In this document: positions 1 through 6,190 of the stretch, in pieces
Position numbering within the stretch: position 1 is the first letter of the stretch
Layout of the letters: every line of letters starts with the position of its first letter
NCBI GenBank assembly: GCA_003482695.1
Contig: DMYC01000365.1
Coordinates: forward strand, 3,850-10,039
Source of the DNA: Clostridiales bacterium UBA8960
Lineage (GTDB): Bacteria; Bacillota; Clostridia; Peptostreptococcales; Acidaminobacteraceae
Direction: 5' to 3'
DNA: 6,190 nt
Notes under the pieces: model-generated
Told to the model about the DNA's origin: nothing
Seen by the model: only the letters and a program-made list of their open reading frames with translations
Databases searched by the model: none
Made by a program: the position numbers and the translations under genes

Positions 1-4
1 TGTA

Positions 5-33
5 TTTACATTGCACACATATTGTGCTATATT
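5..33 (+). promoter_or_regulatory. Promoter of the dinJ-yafQ toxin-antitoxin operon
   Basis: A -35 box TTTACA (5-10, five of six bases match TTGACA) is followed by a 17-base spacer and the -10 box TATATT (28-33). The -10 box carries an extended TG element, since 25-33 reads TGCTATATT. It lies 34 bases before the antitoxin start codon and is followed by a good ribosome site. The match is by eye; no transcription start is known. Confidence 0.65.
13..27. promoter_or_regulatory. Inverted repeat, probable antitoxin operator
   Basis: GCACA-CATAT-TGTGC is a perfect inverted repeat with 5-base arms and a 5-base centre. It fills most of the spacer between the -35 and -10 boxes, where a bound protein would block RNA polymerase. 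RelB/DinJ antitoxins are ribbon-helix-helix proteins that repress their own operons by binding short palindromes at this position. Assigning it to this antitoxin is an inference. Confidence 0.5.
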
Positions 34-67
34 AAGACTATAAAGATTTCGAAAGGAGAGAATCATT

Positions 68-343
68 ATGGCAACAACAAATGTAACCATTCGAATGGAT
101 GAACAATTAAAAAAACAAGCTGAAGAATTGTTTTCCGATTTGGGTTTATCTATGACGACAGCATTCATCGCATTCACTAAGCAAGCCGTTAGGGAACAGA
201 GAATACCATTTACCATATCGCGAAACGTACCAAACGCAGATACAGTCTCGGCTTTAGATGAAATTGAAAGAATGAAGCTCAACGCGAAAGACACTAAAGG
301 TTACGATGATGTCGATGAAATGATGAAAGAGCTACTCAAATGA
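68..343 (+). CDS. dinJ: RelB/DinJ family antitoxin
   Basis: This 91-residue protein is the antitoxin half of a type II toxin-antitoxin module. The N-terminal half (about residues 1-50) has the ribbon-helix-helix pattern of the RelB/DinJ family: a short beta strand (TNVTIRMDEQLKKQAE), a helix, then LGLSMTTAFIAFTKQAV with the usual GLSMTTA turn. This half should dimerise and bind DNA. The acidic, helical C-terminal part (about 58-91) should wrap and neutralise the toxin. The start is supported by AGGAG at 54-58, nine bases before ATG. The gene overlaps the toxin start by four bases (ATGA), so the two are likely translationally coupled, with the antitoxin made first. Length is normal for the family. 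Autorepression through the repeat at 13-27 is likely. The symbol follows the partner toxin; relB would be an equally fair family name. Confidence 0.9.
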   Translation: MATTNVTIRMDEQLKKQAEELFSDLGLSMTTAFIAFTKQAVREQRIPFTISRNVPNADTVSALDEIERMKLNAKDTKGYDDVDEMMKELLK

Positions 344-615
344 AATACACAATTAAACCAACAACTAAGTTTCAGAAGGATTTGAAACGTGTTGAAAAAC
401 GTGGGTATAATATATCATTGCTCACTGAAGTTATAAAAATGATTGCTAATGGTGAAGAGCTCCCCGTTAAATATAGAGATCACTATTTAAGCGGAAATTA
501 TTCTACATGTCGAGAATGTCATATAACACCTGATTGGTTATTGATTTATGAAATCACCGAACACGATCTGATATTGTATCTTACGCGAACACGAACCCAT
601 AGCGATTTATTTTAG
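340..615 (+). CDS. yafQ: YafQ family toxin (ribosome-dependent mRNA endonuclease)
   Basis: This 91-residue protein has the RelE/YafQ fold and should cut mRNA in the ribosomal A site when freed from the antitoxin. The residues known to matter in E. coli YafQ all appear at matching places: H48 (in YRDHYLSG), H61, D65 and W66 (in HITPDWLLIYE), H87 (in RTRTHSDLF) and the terminal F91. The N-terminus carries the family pattern KFQKDLKRVEKRGYN. The toxin therefore looks intact rather than decayed. It starts inside the antitoxin stop (ATGA) with only a weak purine-rich stretch upstream, so translation probably depends on coupling to the antitoxin. No terminator is visible between this gene and the regulator starting at 689. 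The function is inferred from family and residues and is not proven for this protein. Confidence 0.9.
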   Translation: MKYTIKPTTKFQKDLKRVEKRGYNISLLTEVIKMIANGEELPVKYRDHYLSGNYSTCRECHITPDWLLIYEITEHDLILYLTRTRTHSDLF

Positions 616-688
616 TTTGGTTTCATATTAATTGGAAAGTAAAAATCACGAGTTGAAAAGCTTGACACCCCAACTCACAGGAGGCATC

Positions 689-1447
689 ATGGCAGAGTCC
701 ATCCAATCCATACACCGCGCATCCCAAATCATGGAGGCCATCGCAAACCACAACAACTCCATATCGCTCACCGAGCTTTCCAAAATCGTCGACCTGCACA
801 AAAGTACAGTGCACAGAATACTTGGGACGCTGATCGAAATTGGGTATGTGCAGCAGAACCAAGCGAACAGCCATTATGAGCTAACCATAAAGTTATTTGA
901 AATCGGATCGTCGGTGATTCGAAACAACAACCTCACGACCCTTGCGAAACCGTATCTCAGACAGCTGCGGGACCTTAGCGGCGAAGTTGTCCACCTCGTC
1001 GTGCCAGACGCAAACGAAATCGTGTACATCGACAAAGTCGAGTCGCTCCATACATTGCGCATGCACTCGTATGTCGGCAAACGCTCGCCTATGTATTGTA
1101 CCGCAGTGGGCAAAGCCATTTTGTCGCATCAAAATCGCGAGAAGATCGAAGCATATTGGCGCACCATTACACCGGTAAAGCATACGGCAAACACCATCAT
1201 CGACCTCGACGCGTTTATCGAGGAACTCTCGAAGATAAAAGCGTCTGGGATTTCTTATGACAATGAAGAACACGAAAAAGACATCCGTTGCATCGGCACG
1301 ACACTTCATAGCTTTTCAGGTGAAGTTGTCGCAGCCATATCCATCTCGGGTCCCGTACAAAGGATGACGGATGCACATATTGATAAATTAATCCCAGAAC
1401 TACTCAGAGTCAAGCAGGAAATATCAAGAGAACTCGGCAGATTCTAA
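689..1447 (+). CDS. kdgR: IclR family transcriptional regulator, KdgR-like
   Basis: This is a 252-residue IclR-family regulator of normal length. Residues about 5-65 form the winged helix-turn-helix, with SLTELSKIVDLHKSTVHRIL (residues 26-45) as the helix-turn-helix. The rest is the effector-binding domain, with family signatures SPMYCTAVGKAIL, GISYDNEEHEKDIRCIG and AISISGP. The ATG at 689 is chosen because AGGAGG (679-684) lies four bases upstream. An in-frame TTG at 632 would add 19 unrelated residues and has no ribosome site. The gene has its own terminator and stands just before the KDG kinase and aldolase genes, whose promoter carries TGAAAC/GTTTCA repeats like the known KdgR box. It is therefore probably their repressor, released by KDG or a related acid. 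No convincing promoter is seen at 616-688: one weak candidate is TTGGTT (617-622), 17 bases, TAAAAA (640-645). Read-through from yafQ is possible. The family is certain; the exact role is inferred from position. Confidence 0.88.
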   Translation: MAESIQSIHRASQIMEAIANHNNSISLTELSKIVDLHKSTVHRILGTLIEIGYVQQNQANSHYELTIKLFEIGSSVIRNNNLTTLAKPYLRQLRDLSGEVVHLVVPDANEIVYIDKVESLHTLRMHSYVGKRSPMYCTAVGKAILSHQNREKIEAYWRTITPVKHTANTIIDLDAFIEELSKIKASGISYDNEEHEKDIRCIGTTLHSFSGEVVAAISISGPVQRMTDAHIDKLIPELLRVKQEISRELGRF

Positions 1448-1453
1448 TCATCG

Positions 1454-1483
1454 CCCCGCACATGAAAAATGTGTGGGGTTTTT
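1454..1483 (+). terminator. Intrinsic terminator of kdgR
   Basis: CCCCGCACAT (1454-1463) pairs with ATGTGTGGGG (1469-1478), giving a 10-base-pair stem with one G-T wobble and a GAAAA loop. Five T residues follow at once, with a further T-rich stretch to about 1492. It begins six bases after the regulator stop, so kdgR appears to be transcribed separately from eda-kdgK. Confidence 0.9.
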
Positions 1484-1495
1484 CTATTTTTTGCA

Positions 1496-1524
1496 TTGAT
1501 TTTTTTGCGAAAATTTTGTATACT
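1496..1524 (+). promoter_or_regulatory. Promoter of the eda-kdgK operon
   Basis: A -35 box TTGATT (1496-1501) and a -10 box TATACT (1519-1524, five of six) are separated by 17 bases. Transcription would start near 1531, inside the first operator, leaving a leader of about 80 bases before the eda start. The match was found by eye. Confidence 0.65.
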
Positions 1525-1538
1525 GAAACTGAGTTTCA
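1524..1538. promoter_or_regulatory. KdgR-type operator 1
   Basis: TGAAAC-TGA-GTTTCA is a perfect 15-base inverted repeat. It touches the last base of the -10 box and covers the expected transcription start, a classical repressor position. The enterobacterial KdgR box has the same TGAAAC/GTTTCA arms around a short centre. The likely ligand is the IclR-family regulator encoded just upstream. Confidence 0.7.
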
Positions 1539-1552
1539 TAAAACGATATTGT

Positions 1553-1579
1553 GTTTCACTATGTGAAACTTAAATTTCA
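1553..1579. promoter_or_regulatory. Second operator cluster, KdgR-like half-sites
   Basis: GTTTCAC-TAT-GTGAAAC (1553-1569) is a perfect 17-base inverted repeat. Its arms use the same half-site as operator 1 but in the opposite order, pointing outward. The right arm also forms an imperfect palindrome with ATTTCA at 1574-1579 (1564-1579, one mismatched pair). The centre of 1553-1569 is 30 bases from that of operator 1, close to three helical turns, so two dimers could bind on one DNA face. The site lies in the transcribed leader, where it could reinforce repression. Which pairs of half-sites are really used cannot be told from sequence. Confidence 0.55.
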
Positions 1580-1610
1580 TACACTTCATCTTACTTACTA
1601 GGAGGTAATC

Positions 1611-2255
1611 ATGTTTCCACACTGGAATATCTTAAGACGCATCACAGATACAGGAATCGTCGCAGTCGTTAGAGCCTCTTCAAGCATAGAGGCCATCAAC
1701 ATCTCCAAAGCGTGCCTCGCAGGCGGCATCTCAGCGATCGAAATTACATTTACAGTACCAAAAGCGCACCTCGTTATCCAAGACTTGGTTGACTATTTTT
1801 CATCAGGAGAAATGATCGTCGGTGCCGGTACCGTACTCGATAGTGAAACGGCTCGCATCGCTATTTTGGCTGGCGCACAGTATATCGTGAGCCCACATTT
1901 CGACAGCAAAATCGCCCTATTATGTAACACCTACAAAGTGCCATACATGGCGGGATGTATGACGATTACTGAGATCAAAGAATCGCTCTCTTATGGCGTA
2001 GAAATCGTCAAACTGTTTCCAGGCAGTGCGTTTGGTCCGAGCTTTGTGAAAGCGGTCAAAGGGCCATTGCCACAAGCCGAAATCATGCCAACAGGCGGCG
2101 TAAGCCTCGATAATGTAGACGAGTGGTTCAAAAACGGCGTCGTCGCAGTAGGTGTAGGCAGCGAACTTACAGGCGGCGCAAAAACGGGTGACTTTGAGCT
2201 CGTGACAGAAACAGCGAAAGCATTTGTGGATAAAATAAAAGCGTGCAGAAAATAG
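1611..2255 (+). CDS. eda: KDPG / KHG aldolase (2-dehydro-3-deoxy-phosphogluconate aldolase)
   Basis: This 214-residue cytoplasmic class I aldolase splits 2-keto-3-deoxy-6-phosphogluconate into pyruvate and glyceraldehyde 3-phosphate. The same family also cleaves 4-hydroxy-2-oxoglutarate. Visible active-site elements are E44 in AIEITF, the phosphate/carboxylate loop GAGTVLD (71-77) with T74, P95 in VSPHFD, the Schiff-base lysine K134 in VKLFPG, and the phosphate-binding PTGGV segment. Arg49 of the E. coli enzyme is Thr48 here, and the usual PGVMT segment reads AGCMT (114-118). Similar EITFTVP sequences occur in other members, so this is probably subfamily variation rather than loss. The start is fixed by AGGAGG (1600-1605), five bases before ATG. 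The kinase gene follows after 17 bases, so the two enzymes that consume KDG form one transcription unit. Transcription is probably controlled by the operators at 1524-1579. Confidence 0.93.
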   Translation: MFPHWNILRRITDTGIVAVVRASSSIEAINISKACLAGGISAIEITFTVPKAHLVIQDLVDYFSSGEMIVGAGTVLDSETARIAILAGAQYIVSPHFDSKIALLCNTYKVPYMAGCMTITEIKESLSYGVEIVKLFPGSAFGPSFVKAVKGPLPQAEIMPTGGVSLDNVDEWFKNGVVAVGVGSELTGGAKTGDFELVTETAKAFVDKIKACRK

Positions 2256-2272
2256 AGATGGAGGTTCCTATC

Positions 2273-3307
2273 ATGAAGCAAGGAAATAAGAGAATTGTGA
2301 CACTTGGCGAAATTATGCTGAGGTTGTCTTCCCCACTTAACTCAAGATTTGTTCAATCCCAGTCGTTCGATGTCGTTTACGGCGGTGGCGAAGCAAATGT
2401 AGCCGTATCATTAGCGAACTACGGTCTTGACGCATCGTTTGTCACGAAGCTTCCCACACACGAAATCGGTCAATCGGCCGTCAATGCCCTAAGACAATTC
2501 GGCGTCGACACCTCACACATCGTTCGCGGCGGCGAGCGTGTAGGCATCTACTACCTCGAGACGGGTGCTGCGATGAGGCCATCTAAAGTAATCTACGACA
2601 GAGCACATTCTTCGATTTCAGAAGCAAAAGCTGAAGAGTTCGATTTCGATGCGATCTTCGAAGACGCGGATTGGTTTCATTTCTCAGGCATCACGCCTGC
2701 GCTTAGCGATTCTGCGGCTGAGATGACGGAAAAGGCATTGATATCGGCTAAAAAAAATGGCGTTACAGTCAGTGTTGATCTAAACTTTAGAAAAAAATTG
2801 TGGACACCTGCGAAAGCACAAAGCGTCATGAGACCGCTTATGAAATATGTCGATGTTTGCATCGGAAACGAAGAAGATGCAGAAAACGTGCTGGGGTTCA
2901 AGCCATCAGGAACGGATGTCACTAAAGGTGAGCTGGGCATCGACGGGTATGCGCAAATTTTCAAGGAAATGATGGCAGAGTTTGGCTTTAAATATGTCGT
3001 TTCCTCGCTAAGAGAAAGTCACTCCGCTTCGGATAACGGCTGGTCTGCGATCGCATATGATGGCGTAGACTTCATCCAGTCAAAACATTACGAAATCCGC
3101 ATCATCGACCGCGTTGGCGGTGGTGATTCGTTTGCTTCAGGGCTCATCTATGGTTTAATCACCGGAAAGAACACTGAAGACGCACTCAACTTTGCAGTAG
3201 CGGCTTCTGCACTCAAGCACACGATACCTGGCGACTTCAATCATGTGTCGCTCGAAGAGGTGCTCACACTGGTTGGTGGTGATGCTTCGGGGCGTGTTCA
3301 AAGATAA
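2273..3307 (+). CDS. kdgK: 2-keto-3-deoxygluconate kinase (PfkB/ribokinase family)
   Basis: This 344-residue PfkB-family sugar kinase should phosphorylate KDG with ATP to KDPG, the substrate of the aldolase encoded just upstream. The N-terminal substrate region has GGGEANVAVSLANYG (37-51). A helix-strand core with VDLNFRKKLW (168-177) follows, then IGNEEDAENVLG. The ATP-site signature is DRVGGGDSFASGLIYG (279-294), with D285 as the expected catalytic base. The signature reads GGGD rather than the commoner GAGD. The ATG at 2273 is chosen because GGAGG (2260-2264) lies eight bases upstream. A GTG at 2243 and an ATG at 2258 in the same frame lack such a site, and the GTG would overlap eda. The terminator at 3350-3380 ends the operon. 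A fructokinase or other PfkB sugar kinase cannot be excluded by motifs alone, but pairing with eda and a KdgR-like regulator makes KDG the best substrate. Confidence 0.9.
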   Translation: MKQGNKRIVTLGEIMLRLSSPLNSRFVQSQSFDVVYGGGEANVAVSLANYGLDASFVTKLPTHEIGQSAVNALRQFGVDTSHIVRGGERVGIYYLETGAAMRPSKVIYDRAHSSISEAKAEEFDFDAIFEDADWFHFSGITPALSDSAAEMTEKALISAKKNGVTVSVDLNFRKKLWTPAKAQSVMRPLMKYVDVCIGNEEDAENVLGFKPSGTDVTKGELGIDGYAQIFKEMMAEFGFKYVVSSLRESHSASDNGWSAIAYDGVDFIQSKHYEIRIIDRVGGGDSFASGLIYGLITGKNTEDALNFAVAASALKHTIPGDFNHVSLEEVLTLVGGDASGRVQR

Positions 3308-3349
3308 TCAAAGGACAAACGACAAACTTTATCATATATATCTCCTCAC

Positions 3350-3380
3350 AAAGGCATCCAAGCCCCCTTGGATGCCTTTT
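3350..3380 (+). terminator. Intrinsic terminator of eda-kdgK
   Basis: AAAGGCATCCAAG (3350-3362) pairs perfectly with CTTGGATGCCTTT (3367-3379) around a CCCC loop, a 13-base-pair stem ending in TTTT. It lies 42 bases after the kinase stop. The A residues at the foot of the left arm mean it could also work on the minus strand as a second barrier for the convergent operon. Confidence 0.88.
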
Positions 3381-3444
3381 CCCCGTGAGTAAGTGGGGTC
3401 AGTCTTTTTGACTCATTATTTCCGCGTTTACTTGATATTATTAT

Positions 3445-3485
3445 AAAAAAAACTACGGTCTCAATTTCTGTCGAGACAGTAGTTT
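3445..3485 (-). terminator. Intrinsic terminator of the TRAP operon
   Basis: Read on the minus strand, AAACTAC (7 bp) and GAGAC (5 bp) stem segments close on a 10-base loop. The plus-strand arms are 3450-3456 with 3479-3485, and 3458-3462 with 3473-3477, with one G-A mismatch between them. On the minus strand the stem runs into eight T residues (A at 3445-3452 on plus). It starts 14 bases after the stop of the YhcH-family gene and faces the eda-kdgK terminator. Confidence 0.85.
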
Positions 3486-3499
3486 CTTTGCTATATGAC

Positions 3500-5283
<1,784 letters not shown>

Positions 5284-5292
5284 ACTATACCC

Positions 5293-5775
5293 CTATCTAT
5301 TGGTCTCGATTTTGTTTTTGGCGAGCGTCATGATATTGTAAAACGAGTAGAAAATGATAAAAATACCGCCGATGGCAACCGCAGAGTAGATGACACCCAT
5401 CGGAATCTTTAATGAGGCATCCATTTGTGCCATCTGTCTAACCGTTGTTTTATAACCTCCATAAACCATAACACCTGAAGCAAATACGCCTATGACGATC
5501 TCTTGGATGATGCCAATGATTTTTCTAAGACCTGGTGGCATTTTGTCCACTAGGAAAACGATGGCCATATGGTCGCGCTTTCCAAATACATATGCAGCCC
5601 CGTACATGACGAGCCATACGAACAAATATTGGGCGAGTTGCTCTGTGACAACACTCGGGTTGTTAAAGAAATATCGAGTGATAACCTGCCAAGTGACGAG
5701 GACCGTCATGATGCCCATAATGCTGATGCAAAACCATTCGACGATTTTATCGATCAAATTTTTGACTAATGTCAT
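5293..5775 (-). CDS. dctQ: TRAP transporter small permease (DctQ type)
   Basis: This 160-residue membrane protein is the small subunit that pairs with DctM in a TRAP carrier. Four hydrophobic segments are visible at about residues 12-33, 47-64, 86-106 and 126-148. Family marks include WQVITRYFF (29-37), TEQLAQYLFVWLVMYGAA (44-61), GKRDHMAI (65-72) and LKIPMGVIYS (122-131). The start is the ATG at 5775, preceded by GAAAGG (plus 5788-5793) at a rather long spacing of 12 bases. A TTG at 5787 would add four residues but lies directly against that purine stretch, so it is less likely. The modest ribosome site, and the hairpin at 5798-5836 between this gene and dctP, would both lower permease output relative to the binding protein. 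Confidence 0.92.
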   Translation of the reverse strand: MTLVKNLIDKIVEWFCISIMGIMTVLVTWQVITRYFFNNPSVVTEQLAQYLFVWLVMYGAAYVFGKRDHMAIVFLVDKMPPGLRKIIGIIQEIVIGVFASGVMVYGGYKTTVRQMAQMDASLKIPMGVIYSAVAIGGIFIIFYSFYNIMTLAKNKIETNR

Positions 5776-5797
5776 AAAAGTGTCCAACCTTTCATAT

Positions 5798-5836
5798 AAA
5801 AAGAAATCTAGAAAGCATCTGACTTTCTAGATTTCT
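5798..5836 (-). terminator. Terminator-like hairpin between dctP and dctQ
   Basis: AGAAATCTAGAAAG (5802-5815) pairs perfectly with CTTTCTAGATTTCT (5823-5836), a 14-base-pair stem with a 7-base loop. On the minus strand the stem ends in a run of five T residues (5802-5798). It starts 19 bases after the dctP stop and lies inside the operon. It is best read as a partial terminator and 3' end protector that lets dctP mRNA outnumber the permease mRNA. The stem is AT-rich, so full termination is unlikely. Confidence 0.75.
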
Positions 5837-5855
5837 CCAATGCTTCACAGCTTTA

Positions 5856-6190
5856 TTATTTTGCTAAACCTCTAACCGCTTCGTATAAATTTTTCGCGAA
5901 ATCAGAACCTGCAATCACTTCGTCGTGAAGTGGCTGACAATTCGCTTGGAAAGGCGTGATATCGACTTCCACGAAAGTTGCGCCGTTTTCAATCGCTACC
6001 TTTTTTGCAGCTTCAACGCTTTCATTCCAAACTTTAAACTGATTATCGATCGCTTCATTCATGAGTTTTTCAAATGTCGCTTTATTTTCTGCACTCATTT
6101 TTCCATATACATCAGAGTTGATGATGATAAGATCTGGCACCATCAAATGTTGTGTATATGAGAAGTAAGGCGAAATTTCGTAGTGTTTGA
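5856..6190 (-). CDS. dctP: TRAP transporter solute-binding protein (DctP type), C-terminal part
   Basis: The reading frame is open from the right edge of the window to the TAA at 5856-5858 and gives the last 110 residues of a protein usually about 330 long. The start, signal peptide and ligand-binding arginine lie outside the window. The visible part begins KHYEISPYFSYTQHLMVPDLIIIN (shown here in part: KHYEISPY, then TQHLMVPDL), the typical DctP stretch in which a conserved strand precedes an aromatic, HL and PD. It continues with VYGKMSAENKATFEKLMNEA, the common 'kl.pe.k..i..a' helix, and ends in a short helix with GSDFAKNLYEAVRGLAK. The codons before the TTG/ATG at 6146-6141 keep the family pattern, so those are internal residues and not a start. 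The protein captures the substrate outside the cell membrane and hands it to DctQ-DctM. Substrate identity needs the missing N-terminal part. Confidence 0.9.
   Translation of the reverse strand, partial: KHYEISPYFSYTQHLMVPDLIIINSDVYGKMSAENKATFEKLMNEAIDNQFKVWNESVEAAKKVAIENGATFVEVDITPFQANCQPLHDEVIAGSDFAKNLYEAVRGLAK

Noticed and set aside
616..640. GTTTCAT at 620-626 as a KdgR autoregulation site
   Set aside because: Only one half-site is present; the bases where the partner arm should be (611-616) do not match TGAAAC.
632..688. Extended N-terminus of the IclR regulator from a TTG at 632
   Set aside because: It has no ribosome site, the 19 extra residues do not resemble the family, and AGGAGG stands just before the ATG at 689.
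893..1309. Long minus-strand open frames inside the regulator, and similar antisense frames in kdgK, dctM and dctQ
   Set aside because: They mirror the codon pattern of clear genes, show no family features and lack ribosome sites.
2243..2272. Kinase start at GTG 2243 overlapping the aldolase gene
   Set aside because: The ATG at 2273 has GGAGG at proper spacing and fits the family N-terminus; the extra ten residues do not.
6141..6146. Separate small gene starting at TTG/ATG 6146-6141 on the minus strand
   Set aside because: The frame stays open to the window edge and the upstream codons continue the DctP family pattern, so this is the interior of a longer gene.

Overview
The window looks like chromosomal DNA from a low- to moderate-GC Gram-positive-type bacterium (Bacillota, perhaps a clostridial lineage). 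The basis is strong GGAGG ribosome sites, AT-rich intergenic regions, sigma-A-like promoters and ordinary use of TGA as a stop. The genus cannot be fixed from sequence alone. The main theme is uptake and breakdown of a sugar acid through 2-keto-3-deoxygluconate (KDG), with a toxin-antitoxin pair at the left end.

Left end (1-615, + strand): a complete RelB/DinJ antitoxin and YafQ toxin pair with a 4-base ATGA overlap. It sits behind a good promoter whose spacer holds a perfect inverted repeat, a likely autoregulatory operator. This segment is visibly more AT-rich than what follows.

Middle (616-3380, + strand): an IclR-family regulator (KdgR-like) with its own terminator. Then come a separate promoter overlapped by a cluster of TGAAAC/GTTTCA half-sites, KDPG aldolase (eda), KDG kinase (kdgK) and a strong terminator. 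Kinase and aldolase together turn KDG into KDPG and then pyruvate plus glyceraldehyde 3-phosphate. The half-sites closely resemble the known KdgR box, so the regulator next door probably represses eda-kdgK.

Right half (3445-6190, - strand, convergent): a TRAP transporter operon, read from right to left. It contains the C-terminal part of the solute-binding protein (dctP, cut by the window edge), a terminator-like hairpin, the small permease dctQ, the large permease dctM, a YhcH/YjgK/YiaL-family protein and a terminator. Its promoter lies outside the window. The transporter probably imports a hexuronate, KDG or a related sugar acid, and the YhcH-family protein may act on the sugar ring form. 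The uronate isomerase, reductase and dehydratase genes needed to make KDG from a hexuronate are not in view.

Nothing here is a clearly new system. The points most worth checking are the operator array, the hairpin between dctP and dctQ, and the role of the YhcH-family protein.
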